A stretch of 64,000 nt of DNA from Mesostigma viride (lineage: Eukaryota > Streptophyta > Mesostigmatophyceae > Mesostigmatales > Mesostigmataceae): NCBI GenBank assembly GCA_009746045.1, contig RPFO01000253.1, positions 126,001 through 190,000 of the forward strand, written 5' to 3'. Below, in pieces: positions 34,601 to 43,012 of this stretch (the first letter of the stretch is position 1; the number at the start of each line of letters is the position of its first letter). The notes under the pieces were generated by a model that was not told where the DNA came from, made no database searches, and was given only the letters and a program-made list of their open reading frames with translations. The position numbers and the translations under genes are program-made.

Positions 34601-35221
34601 ATTTATACAGGTACCGTTGGACGGCTTTGACAACCTCCAAGGCATCTCTGGACCACAGAAGTTCCAGATCCACCGATCGTACGGCAGCACCGACCGCCTG
34701 CCCTCGGCACACACCTGGTGAGTGGTATGGTAGTTGGCGTCATGGTCATTCATGTTTCGTGCCAAATTTGGCAGCTGTTGCATGCCAGTAGGCAGCCTGG
34801 TAGAACACTTTCTAGTCGCCTGGTAGAACACTTACTAGTCGGCTGTGGGCATGCAAATGAGTACTTGCGCGGCTGCCGTGCGCGCGGGTGGTGCTCATGT
34901 GCGTGGTGACGCCCACGAATCGCCCTCCTGATGGAACAGGATTGCGTGGCGCGTGCTGGTATAATGTAGTTGCTTGCGTGTCATTGTGGGTTCACCATGA
35001 CTGTCTGCAGTAATGCCCTGCTAACTGCACGATGCATCATCCGTTTATCTGCTAACACGGGCGTGCATCATCGTTTCTTTCTCTCGCCATTTTCCTCGTG
35101 TGCTTTGGCCTATGGCAGCTTCAACCAACTTGACCTGCTCGAATATGACAGCAAGGAGCAGCTGAGGGAGCGGCTGCTGCTGGCCATCCATGAGGCCAAC
35201 CAAGGGTTCGGCTTTGGGTAA
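10640..35221 (+). CDS. HUWE1/UPL1/TOM1-type HECT E3 ubiquitin ligase, complete, 15 exons
   Basis: This enzyme accepts ubiquitin from an E2 on a HECT cysteine and transfers it to substrates. Exons: 10640-10672, 10858-10953, 11129-11335, 12103-25212, 25727-26143, 26842-28286, 28828-30037, 30367-30585, 31048-31227, 31812-31958, 32493-32573, 33154-33373, 33848-33987, 34611-34717, 35119-35221. All junction phases agree, giving about 5,904 residues, against roughly 3,700 for plant UPL1 and 4,400 for human HUWE1. The ATG at 10640 starts [11 protein letters not shown], continuing [12 protein letters not shown], like plant UPLs. Order: armadillo-like N-terminal region (DUF908/DUF913; [20 protein letters not shown]), UBA about 1902-1940, UIM-like ARALEMSL about 1961-1978, Asp/Glu tract about 3450-3635, ubiquitin-binding [11 protein letters not shown] repeats about 4255-4490, and HECT about 5510-5904 with catalytic Cys 5871 in LPSAHTC. 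The extra length is mostly Ala/Gly/Ser-rich linker. Confidence 0.95.
11690..12102 (+). repeat. Long polypyrimidine tract in intron 3, before the giant exon
   Basis: About 400 bases are almost all C and T, ending in a pure run of C at about 12076-12093, a few bases, and the acceptor CCCCCAG|CAC at 12101-12102. Far longer than a normal polypyrimidine tract. Similar CCCCTCC-rich stretches precede exon 6 (26720-26841), exon 8 (30280-30366) and exon 12 (32945-33153). Confidence 0.85.
17470..17700 (+). other. UBA domain and UIM-like motif of the HECT ligase
   Basis: The segment encodes [20 protein letters not shown] followed by [15 protein letters not shown], a canonical UBA with the M-G-F loop and the closing W-L. 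It is followed by an acidic stretch and MARALEMSL, matching a ubiquitin-interacting motif (acidic patch, Ala, x-x-x-Ser). This pair also occurs in plant UPL1/UPL2 and supports the orthology. Confidence 0.85.
22107..22680 (+). other. Asp/Glu-rich acidic tract of the HECT ligase
   Basis: The coding frame becomes almost pure GAT/GAC/GAG codons in three blocks, separated by a His/Arg/Gly-rich insert at about 22235-22320. The reading frame stays open. HUWE1-type ligases have an acidic region before the ubiquitin-binding repeats, so this position is expected. The DNA itself is a purine-rich imperfect microsatellite and so prone to length change. Confidence 0.85.
24531..25800 (+). other. Ubiquitin-binding (UBM/DUF4414) repeats of the HECT ligase
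   Basis: Copies of a helix-Leu-Pro-helix motif occur: [17 protein letters not shown] near 24531, [17 protein letters not shown] near 24973, and [11 protein letters not shown] spanning the exon 4/5 junction, followed by [14 protein letters not shown] in exon 5. These L-P-P-x-(L/I)-x-x-E-V units are the UBM type known in HUWE1. The third copy is interrupted by intron 4, which splits the E-E/V-L step. Confidence 0.85.
25213..25726 (+). other. Intron 4 of the HECT ligase
   Basis: Donor GAG|GTGGGT after exon 4 and acceptor CCAG|GTT before exon 5. Contains a tandem TTCAATTG repeat at about 25567-25618. No other feature seen. Confidence 0.85.
26144..26841 (+). other. Intron 5 of the HECT ligase with copies of the exon 5 donor
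   Basis: The exon 5 end GGTGGCCAAG|GTAGGG recurs as GTGTGGCCAAGGTAAGG near 26198 and GTGTGGCCAAGGTAGGGG near 26379, with weaker copies between. The last 120 bases are a (CCCCTCC)-like pyrimidine tract. No independent gene is visible. Confidence 0.7.
31899..32200 (+). repeat. Three 115-bp tandem units starting in exon 10 and decaying in intron 10
   Basis: The exon 10 end (from TACCACGATGTGG at 31899) plus donor and about 55 intronic bases is repeated at 32014 and 32129, spacing 115 each time. Copy 2 has lost its donor GT (GAGCTATAG); copy 3 keeps a weak one (GAAGTATGG). Copies 2 and 3 are not needed for the HECT frame. Confidence 0.9.
32393..32445 (+). pseudogene. Decoy copy of exon 11 with its acceptor
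   Basis: TTGCAG|AACGACATCATGGACGTG... repeats the start of exon 11 (32493) exactly 100 bases upstream, with one mismatch in the first 32 coding bases, then diverges and reaches an in-frame TAA near 32447. It retains an AG acceptor, so it could act as a decoy exon; the real exon 11 restores the known HECT sequence. Confidence 0.8.
32539..32723 (+). repeat. Tandem copies of the exon 11 end and donor
   Basis: GATCCTGTTTGGCACCAGCA and the donor at 32573|32574 are followed by degraded copies ending near 32624, 32668 and 32717, with GTGAGG, GTAAAG and ATGAGG at the donor position. Each unit is about 45-50 bases. Confidence 0.8.
33330..33481 (+). repeat. Exact 51-bp duplication of the exon 12 end plus donor
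   Basis: Bases 33330-33380 (last 44 of exon 12 and first 7 of intron 12) recur identically at 33431-33481. The intervening 50 bases contain in-frame stops, so only the first donor yields the HECT frame joined to exon 13. Confidence 0.95.
33657..33828 (+). repeat. 34-bp minisatellite in intron 12, five units
   Basis: Five near-identical units built on GATGCTGATGTGGTATTGCT followed by GTTGCCCC. Lies directly before the exon 13 acceptor (33846-33847). Confidence 0.9.
33988..34610 (+). other. Intron 13 of the HECT ligase
   Basis: Joins exon 13 (TCCAAA|GTGGGT) to exon 14 (TACAG|GTACCG). Contains a long G run at about 34554-34568 and repeated CTTGGGGGG units just before the acceptor. No gene recognised within. 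Confidence 0.8.
34718..35118 (+). other. Intron 14, splitting the catalytic cysteine codon
   Basis: Exon 14 ends ACC TG and exon 15 begins C TTC AAC, so the intron sits in phase 2 inside the TGC codon of the active-site Cys. No other feature seen, apart from a short duplicated GCCTGGTAGAACACTT near 34795-34830. Confidence 0.9.
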
Positions 35222-35970
35222 ACATAAGGGTTTGGCTTTGGGTAGACACCCTAATGGCAAACACCTGTTTGGTTCGCCTTAGGGGTAACACCCTTTGCCA
35301 GACAGCCGGTGGTAGAGTTGACCAGGGGAGCGGCAACTGGGCGCTATCGGATGATGTGGTGATTCAAAGCCCTCCTTTCTGCGGCGCCAGAGACTACTTG
35401 TTTGCGAGAATGCCAGAATTACATACCCCGACTTTCATATATGCTAGTGAGGCTGGAAGGGATATTCCAGGGTTTGATCTCAGATAATAATGGACCATTG
35501 CAGACCTAGAGATTACATGAACCCCCTTGTAGATGCCCTTGCCACGGAGCTCCCACCGGGCTGCTTGATGCCCATACCATACATTTCTGTTTTTCATTCT
35601 AGTCTGCAGCCAGCCTAGGTTAGCAATATAGAGCCCCCAGACTGTGCAGCATTCATCCTGTCTGTCCTGGTGGCAGCGTAGGTTGAGATGAGCATGAATT
35701 ACCATGCGACAATCCTGGACTTGCACATACTTGTGCACCAAGTATGGTGGACATGCATGACGATGACATGCCCACCAATTTTCTTACCAGGAGAGATCGC
35801 AAGTTGCATCTTTTTCATAATAATGCTTTTCTATGTAATTAATTTACTAGTATATAATTTAAATATTATTCATGTGTATTGTCGTGTGCTCCACTTGGTT
35901 TAGCTTGCATGTACGCGCCCGATCTAACGCACTAAGTTACAAGTAGTAAGTAAGTACTTGCGTGTCATTT
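35222..35970. other. 3' flank of the HECT ligase and spacer
   Basis: Immediately after the stop, GGGTTTGGCTTTGGGTAG repeats the last codons of the gene with its own stop. The rest is AT-rich with only short frames. A TGTAA (a polyadenylation signal used by volvocine algae) occurs near 35833, but this is too common a motif to be decisive. Confidence 0.5.
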
Positions 35971-36427
35971 CTGATTTGGCACGCCGCAAAGGTGAAAAAC
36001 ATTTGCGTTCAGTGCCGGTCCGCGGAAAACGCGGTCTGCAAATGAATCCAGGCCGGAATCGAACTGGGGACCTCTCGCACCAACTTTTGCTGACTATAGG
36101 ACGGACGTCACCTCGGATCATAAGGCATCGCCAGCTGAAACCTCCAGTCCAACCGCAAAAGTTCTCCTTTCCGGGGTGTGATGCAAGCCATTCGGATTTT
36201 GCACTAGATAAATCATTCTAGATCTGTGTGTGTAGGAGTACTACACACGTGTCCACTCGAGACTTGTTCAGTCTCGACACGTGAGACGGGCTGAACACGG
36301 CTGAAACCTTCTTGAGAAGGGGGCGTAGCCGGTACTATCGAGATCAGCCACTTGAGCGTATATTCTGATTTGGCACGCCGCAAATTGAGGTGAAAACCAT
36401 TAATGCGTTCAGTGCCGGTCCGCGGAA
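35971..36427. repeat. Dispersed repeat pair with a tRNA-like (SINE-like) segment
   Basis: CTGATTTGGCACGCCGCAAA followed by a TGCGTTCAGTGCCGGTCCGC block occurs twice in the same orientation (35971-36027 and 36365-36427). Between them, the - strand at about 36125-36045 contains AGTTCGATTCC, close to the polymerase III B box (GGTTCGANNCC), preceded by AGGTCCCC as in tRNA T arms. No complete cloverleaf can be drawn, so this is at best a decayed tRNA-derived SINE. Confidence 0.35.
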
Positions 36428-36584
36428 ACTTGCGTGTCAAATGGGCATGCCACGGAGTACTATCAAGGAGACAAAGTTACGAGTAGCGCCTGCATCCATG
36501 CCCCAACCATTTAGAGGGGGATATAATCCTTTTGCTATATATTTACGACGATATAATCCTTTTGCTATATATATTAACGAATCC

Positions 36585-37036
36585 CTCACGGCAGGTTACA
36601 CGGCGGACCGGGCGGAGCGGGCCAAGCTCCTGGCCTACGGCGACGTCGGGCACCATCGTGTGGTGCCCTTTGTCCTGGAGGAGTTTGGGGCCATGGGGCC
36701 CCTGACCTCCGCCTTCTTCAAGGAGTGTTGCCGGCTCCGGGAGGACCGGCTGGACCTGGAGGGCCAGCGGGCCCCATGGTCGGCGCGGACCTGGACGTCA
36801 TATTGGCGTCAGCGCTTGTCGGTGGCGCTGACTCGGGCCATGGCTGACATCATGCTCCGCCGTACGCGGGCTGATTTTGCGGTGCAGCAGGGCTATTAGG
36901 TTCCTCCCGTTAGGCGTTTCCATTGGTCTTATCGTAGTATAGAGCTTTGACATGGCTCTGTATATAGGTTTATAGCTGGGCGTTTGCTTTGGTTTGAGTG
37001 ATTTCACTCTGCTGTACAAGTAATTATATTTTTAAT
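36585..37036 (+). mobile_element. LINE ORF2 C-terminal fragment and 3' UTR
   Basis: The + frame up to the TAG at 36897-36899 reads AERAKLLAYGDVGHHRVVPF, then VLEEFGAMGPLTSAFFKECC. This is the post-RT C-terminal segment of CR1/L1-like ORF2 proteins (K-x-x-x-Y ... F-x-P-F/V-x-E-x-x-G-x-x-G). A 3' UTR follows, ending in the 36955-37036 block that is repeated at 61567-61640. The element is 5'-truncated; RT and endonuclease are absent. Confidence 0.65.
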
Positions 37037-37044
37037 ATATATTA

Positions 37045-37935
37045 ACGACGATCGATGTGGACATCCGCATCGGCCTGGCCTGGGCCAGTCTTCGTTCCCT
37101 CAACCCCTACTGGCACTCGAAGGACTTAGGCAAGCACCGCAAGCGAGTGCTCTTCAAGGTCCTGGTCCTCAAGGTGCCCACCTATGGCGCTGCTGAGGCA
37201 TGGACGCTCACGGACATGCTGGCGTACGGCTGGACGGCACGGTTACCAGGATGCTCCGACATGTCCTGAACCGGTATGGTTTTCCACACATAGGTCTGCG
37301 CTGGTCCGCACACATAGGTCCGATTTCTGGCCTGCACTGGTTGTCTCCTTGATAGGTCTTTGTATCAGGGTATGCCTCACATTTCGGACGAGATTAGGCA
37401 GCGTAGATAGCATTCGTAGGACATCTTGCTCGCACCAGTCAGGTAGACACCAACCTAGGTACGTCTGGCCGGCCTCCAGCGGCTTGGCCAACCAGGGCGG
37501 TATATCCTGACCTGGCCTGGCCCCAAGGACATTCCTAGAAAGATGGGTAAACCTGCCATGACCTTTACACAGCAGTTGCTGGCCGGCCTAGTGGTCCCAG
37601 CCCAGTTTGAACACCGCATTTCCTCCCTCTCTCTTGCTTGGACTGCTATGCAGAACAAGAAGAGGTGGAAGACGATTGTCGGTCCAGGCTCACACGCCAA
37701 CCCCTGTGGGCAAGCCCCCCCGGCGCCCCCAGGAGAAACTGAGGGGCGCTTTAATTGCTGAGTAGAGTAGTCAGGTTTTCTATCTAGATTAGCTTAGAAT
37801 TGGCTTGTTTCCGCGGTTCCGCGGCTCCGCCCACCTCCATCCAGCCAGCAAGGGAATACGTGCTATGTACATGATCTCCCAACGGAGTCATGTTGTAATT
37901 TAATTTTAATTTAATTTATGTACATCAGAGTGAAG
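37045..37935 (+). mobile_element. Second LINE ORF2 C-terminal fragment with AATTT tail
   Basis: The frame at 37057-37269 reads RIGLAWASLRSLNPYWHSKD, then VLFKVLVLKVPTYGAAEAWTLT, the region just C-terminal to the RT in many LINEs (R-I-x-x-A-x-x-x-F/L ... K-x-x-x-x-x-x-x-L-x-Y-G-x-E-x-W). A frameshift follows, then 37534-37760 encodes LAGLVVPAQFEHRISSLSLAW and an altered PVGK-type end. The 3' UTR and TAATTTAATTT tail at about 37895-37920 match those at 6485 and 41470. Several frame breaks make it a pseudogene. Confidence 0.7.
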
Positions 37936-38057
37936 GCACCCAATTAAGAATAAACAAAGCCAACGCTAACAAGAGTTACTACGACAAAATAACCACGTAC
38001 AGCCGGCATGGGACACTCGATCCACACCGCGGGATGAAGTAAAACAGTCTAATAACC

Positions 38058-38580
38058 GTGCTGCGCCGCATTAAGTTGATCAGCCCGCGTGCGGCGGGGC
38101 AAGATGTCAGCCATAGCCCGGGTAAGCGCTACCGAAAGGCGCTGGCGCGCCAGTACGACGTCCAGGGCCGCGCCGACCAAAGGGCCCGCTGGCCCTCCAG
38201 GCCTCCAGGCGGTCCTCCCGGGTGCCGCCGCAGCACCGTCCTCATATTAAGAAGCCGGCGGTCAGGGTCCCCATGGCCCCGAACTCCTCCAAGACAAAGG
38301 GTTCGAACCTGGCACCCGGGGGTGCCCGACGTCGCCATAGGCCGGCCGTGAGCTAGGGTGGCTCGATCGCTCAGCCCGATCCGCCGGGTAGCCCGCCATG
38401 CACCTGGGATGCACCAACCGCATGGTGAAGCGGCCAAGGGGTAAGCTACAGAAACGTCAATGAGCAAGTGCCGCCCGCCTCCCTCAAAGTCCAGAACCTT
38501 GATGTCAGGTCGGTGGCTGGGTGGGGAGTAGAAAGCCGCGCGCTGTCCGCATCCTAAGACCGGATGTTCACGTGGGGGAA
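38058..38580 (-). mobile_element. LINE ORF2 C-terminal fragment, opposite strand
   Basis: The - strand reads RPDIKVLDFEGGGRHLLIDV, then SVAYPLAAS, the R-P-D-x-x-x ... D-V-x-V-x-x-P block upstream of the segment seen at 36600. Further on it has EGQRALWSARPWTSYWRASA, which corresponds to EGQRAPWSARTWTSYWRQRL in the + strand copy at 36760-36830. Frames are broken in between. The two insertions therefore derive from the same family in opposite orientations. Confidence 0.65.
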
Positions 38581-38699
38581 AACGGACCGGACCATGGCAA
38601 TTGCTATACATTTGTAACTTTCTAGTCATTAAGTATTCTAATGAGATTAGCATAGTACTCTGTGCATGGCATCGGCCCATGCGCATGCATGACACTCAA

Positions 38700-41200
38700 G
38701 TGGCTACTTACTCTTATACTTATTAACTTCTGGACACCTGCGGACCTATTACGTATATCTGGCTAGCAATAGGCCGCGGGGCCCCTCAGGAAGGTGCTTA
38801 TCGCAGATGGCAGCCCATTTCTCCTTGTCATTGCCGAGCCAGAGTCGCACTTAAGCTCCAGCCTTAGTTTACTGCTACACAAGAGCACATTGTCAAGGGT
38901 TCCGAGGCCACAGCCAAGTTGTGACCTCCCGCCTTATATATAACCATGCAGCTGTGGATTCAAGGCCGAGTCGGCCACTTGAGGCACCGTGAAACTTGAG
39001 GCGGTTGCTACCAAGGTAGACGCCCTGGCTGGCCGGCCATGCACGCAGGTCAGTCCCCGAGATCGCCGAGCGAACGGACACGGTCCATCGATCGCCGCCC
39101 GAACCTGCCGTGGTAGGGCCAGCGATGACTGACCCGGCTCGACTCGCGCCTCCTGCCGGGGCTGACCTGCGCCGGTCAAGAGCCAGGCAACCTCTACCAC
39201 CACTGCCATCACCAATTCACCATGCACCAACAGCTGGAAGACACTCGACGTCGAGGCCGCTGACCGCGACCGTCGCCGCTGCCGGGTCATCCTCAGGCGC
39301 TTCGACATGCAGCCGGAGGAGCTAGACCCCAGACTCTCTTCTCGATGGGCTGAAGAAACAACTCTTGGCGTCAGTGCATGGAGCTGCCAGGTGCAACACT
39401 GCACTGGCGCCTACCGCCTGCCCCATCCACGGGACAAGGCAGCCTAGCTGCGGGGGCCCGGCATGCAGTGGTTCTCACCTTCAGCGACAGGCAGCCCGAG
39501 TGGCGCTTCCTCGATCTCTCGCCGCCCAAGAAGCTGGTAAACACCTCCTGACCAGGGTCGCTTGACGACGACTGGCGCCAGCCCAGTGAGCAGCAACGCC
39601 GCCCGCGATCAGTGGCCCGACTACATCCGCCACAAGACTCAACCCCGAGAATCACCGACTGGCGGGGCGGGCCGGACCTTTATGTCAACAAGAAACTAGC
39701 TGTGGAGGCCCACCCGGGCTCCCCCGGGATAGAGAACTCACGCTAGTTGTCTACACGGGGGCCGGCAATCGATTATGGGATAGCTTAGACAGCACTTGAA
39801 ATGCATGATGATGATATGATATGATTATTACAGCGCATGCAGCGTTATTGTACCTTCAACATTAGCTCTGGCAGGCCTTGTGGCCAGATTCATCAGCTTG
39901 CGCCTTAGCCGACGTCTTGAGCCCACCTCACGTTTGTAGCATAAGCTATTCTAGTGCGTCAGCCTACCTATATATAGTAGTATGGTATTGCACACGTCAT
40001 ATTTGCTTGTAAATTGCACCCACAGTGTTATTGCGCCCCGGCACCATGCTGTGGAGAGAGCGCTTTGTGGCCTGCCCAGTCTTGCGGCAGTAAGAGAAGC
40101 TACTAGGGCGCTGGGCGCCCTGAGTCCCTCCGGCCTCCGTTCTCGTTGTGTATGTAGTAGTAGGGGTGAAGGTTCCTTTACTTAGTAGATGTATTCACGG
40201 GCACACACCGGTGACGCAGTCATGTGCTTCTATAATAAATAAATTCTTGAGCAGGACTTGTCTATCACGCGGGGGCGGATCGATCGAGTAGTAATAGTCC
40301 TGCAGAACCACTGCATGTCCTCAAGCAGTTGTGTCACATATATATTAAAGGTTAGTTGTACCTTGTGCCGCTGGCGTGATCCTTGGATGTCTGTGTCAGA
40401 TTACTATTAATTTCTTCAGGGTTATTCTCCCAGTTCTCGGGTTTTTCCTTATGTTGCATGCCTATCTCACCTCCGTAATCTATCATTCTCAATGAATATA
40501 TATTAACCCCGCGGGTCGATCGCCGCGCCACGGCCAGGCAGGCGCACACGCAAGTTTGCCAGTGCCGGGTTGCGACGGGATCCAAGGACCCTGCCATGGG
40601 ACATTACAATGGGTGCATGTCTACCTGGCTGCCCCCCGGGCAGGGCCCACATCGGTATTCACCTGGTCTGACATACAGTCCACAATTGTGGTGCTTGCAT
40701 ATGTGTGCCGGCCATGCACGAGCCGGGTATGTCAGTCATGGCCGTACCATGCTATATTATTATCTTGCTACCGTTTGGGATCGAGGATCACGGAGCGCCA
40801 TCTGGAGTGCTTTCAATCCCAGAGTGTGCAAAGCGGGATCGAAGGGGCCGGGCCCGAGTTGACAACTGAACCCCCGGTTCCCAGCTAGCCTCATATGCCA
40901 TTATTAGGATATACATGCCACACTCCAGGTACACAAAGAGAACCGTCTAAACGATCCGGCATCTCCTCATGCGGGTGCAATACTGATCGACCTGGGTGCA
41001 TGAGCATTGCAGTATAAAGCGGAGACGTGAGCAAATATGTAGTGCTATATAGGCGAGGCACAACTAGCTTAGTACAGGCTGATCAATACCATATGGCGCT
41101 GTCAGTAGTGATCAACTACTGCAGTTGGATCGAGTTAGGCTATGCATACTTTGGCGGTCTAATTAATATATCCTGCATTGACGGTCCACATGAAATGGCT
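38700..41200. other. Spacer with degenerate repeat remnants
   Basis: The GC-rich stretch 38990-39760 is open in short pieces only. Its end (CTGGCGGGGCGGGCCGGACC, then GTCAACAAGAAACT) resembles 51455-51485 and the complement of 41620-41650, so it is probably part of a dispersed element. The stretch 39760-41200 shows no recognisable gene. Confidence 0.4.
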
Positions 41201-41204
41201 GCAT

Positions 41205-41500
41205 TGTTGTCCAGGCCCACACGCCAGCCCCTGCGGGCAAGCCCCCCCCGGGGGGGGGGGCCGCCCCCCCGTAACTACTCAGGAAAGCGCTCCTTCCCCC
41301 TGGCCAAGAGGAACCTGGTGGGGCGCTTTGCTGAGTACGTAGTTATAGGATTTTCTCGAGTCTGAGGTAGATAGTTAGCTTTTAGTAGTTAGGTTTCGCG
41401 GCGCTTCGCTCACCTGCATCCATCAAGCAAGTAAATACGTGCTACATGATCTCCCAAGGGAGTCATGTTATAATTTAATTCAAATTTAATTTACTGAAAT
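41205..41500 (+). mobile_element. LINE 3' UTR with AATTT tail
   Basis: Starts with CCCACACGCCAGCCCCTGCG, followed by GGCAAGCCCCCC, as at 37690 and 6300. It continues through a TGCTACATGATCTCCCAAGG block into TTATAATTTAATTC and AT-rich sequence. Only the last few residues of the ORF remain. Confidence 0.6.
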
Positions 41501-41748
41501 GGCTAAGAAGTGTCCATGCAGCTAGGTTGCATCACCCTAACGTACATGGGTGTGATCGATTTTGTTTCATTGCTAGTCTAACCGGTGCGGGGGCCTCGAC
41601 ATAAGTTCTGGTTGTTGACAATCATTCAGGTCTCCGCCCCTCCAGAACACCTAGTTGTTGCATGGGCTTCTTGGAGTCTTGCCTATGGCGGAGCTCCTCT
41701 CGTGATCGACGCAAGAAGCTGCACGACCTCTTCTGGACCGGCTGGACG

Positions 41749-41753
41749 ACGAC
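41749..41753 (+). other. Target-site duplication ACGAC, left copy
   Basis: ACGAC directly precedes the left LTR and recurs at 51316-51320 directly after the right LTR. Five bases is the usual length for Ty3/gypsy integration. Confidence 0.9.
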
Positions 41754-42479
41754 TGTAACAGTATTTTCTGACATCGTGTATACTGTTACATCCAAGTGGA
41801 CTCGAACTTGTAGTTCAGCGTTCAGTGTAAATGGCTGCGTCCTATGTACGGCCAAAGTGTAATGATTCCTGGCCTGCCTTGACTTTTGGGACTTATGTGC
41901 GGAGTGCCCTTTCAATGGTCCTTTGTGTTGGGCCCTGAACGGTACGGGACAGTATACCTTGGAATCTATGTGTGATCTGACTGAAAGTCAGTTGAGTATC
42001 TTTCGTAAGTTAAGAGCGTGAAGTATGGCTAGAGGAAAACCTTACCTCATGGCCTGAATGGTGATTGGCTAGTGTCTTTTGGATTGCGTTGGAGACCTGA
42101 GGCCGTGAGAACATATGCGCCGTCATTCTGTCTCCATAGCCAGTTACCTCTCACCCAACATGTGAAGTTATTCTTATAACCAAACATTCTCACTCCAGGC
42201 CCTGTTATTGGACAGTCATATCCAGTAGACAGGAAGTCTTGTGTCAGTACGAACAAGCAAGGAGACTCCCGACAAAAAGGGGTCCACAGCTCCTTACCGC
42301 GTAAGTATCGTCTCGTAGGAACGGCCTCTAGACGGGAAACGACCAAGCTCAGTGACTCCTAGAGAATATCCGGAGTTCTCCAAGTTCCAAGGAGCTTCCA
42401 AGTCAGTTTCGCTACAATAAGCAAGAGGTAAAAGATCTTATTCCAACCGAAGCAGAATCTACCATTTTATTCTGTTACA
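41754..42479 (+). repeat. 5' LTR of element 1
   Basis: 726 bp. Begins TGTAACAGTAT and contains the reverse complement ATACTGTTACA about 26 bases in, forming a terminal hairpin. Ends TCTGTTACA. It lacks the extra 4 bases near its start seen in the other LTR and has 2 extra bases in CAGTATACC. Confidence 0.95.
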
Positions 42480-42480
42480 T

Positions 42481-42493
42481 TGGTATCGGAGGT
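42481..42493 (+). other. Primer-binding site of element 1
   Basis: TGGTATCGGAGG lies one base after the left LTR. It resembles the TGGTATCAGAG type complementary to the 3' end of initiator tRNA-Met used by many plant Ty3/gypsy elements, with a change at one or two positions. The same sequence occurs (complemented) in element 2 at about 59858-59877. Confidence 0.75.
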
Positions 42494-43012
42494 TTGACCT
42501 CTGAACTGACTTGGCAAGATTGGGACGAGTTCCGTGTACTGACTCCATCAGTATGCATTACTACACACACATTATTCTCGCAGACCGCGACGAGCGAGCG
42601 AGGAAGACTCTTATCTCAGGAAGAAGAGTCTTCCCGAGACTGTACTAGTGTCTTCTCGTAAAGACACAACGTCAAGGTTAGCATTTTAGAAAATAAACAA
42701 CAACAAAAATGATGTCGGCATTTTCTCCTTCTGAGTCGACTGCCCACCACTCACCAAACCCGGATGGAAGTACGATTGGTTCTAGCTCTCTCCCGACCCC
42801 CCTGAATTTTCGGATTTTGTTCTTCGACGCATGCAGACAATGTCTCAGTCTACGCAGGTAGACATTTCTAATGATGATGCATCTGTGGCAGATCAGAAAC
42901 TGGTCACTGTCGACCTCAAGACACAACTGGCGACGCTTCCGGAAATCAGCCGACGACTTCACTTACTACCCCTGTTTCGGCGTCTGTCAGTCTGGGACGA
43001 GAGAACACCAAG

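Larger units (their letters stand above)
30367..35221 (+). other. HECT-domain-coding exons 8-15
   Basis: Exon 8 has [15 protein letters not shown] and [18 protein letters not shown]. Exon 9 starts [20 protein letters not shown]. Exon 10 has [20 protein letters not shown]. Exons 11-13 have [43 protein letters not shown] and [20 protein letters not shown]. Exon 14 has [20 protein letters not shown], and exon 15 starts with the Cys codon remainder and ends GFGFG-stop. The order and spacing match a full N-lobe and C-lobe. All conserved blocks are present, so the enzyme should be active. Confidence 0.95.

Noticed and set aside
36045-36125. Functional tRNA gene on the - strand
   Set aside because: Only the T-arm region fits; the T stem has mismatches and no acceptor or anticodon arm can be drawn.
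38934-39404. 156-codon - strand frame
   Set aside because: No domain recognised; lies in a GC-rich repeat remnant with stops in the other readings.
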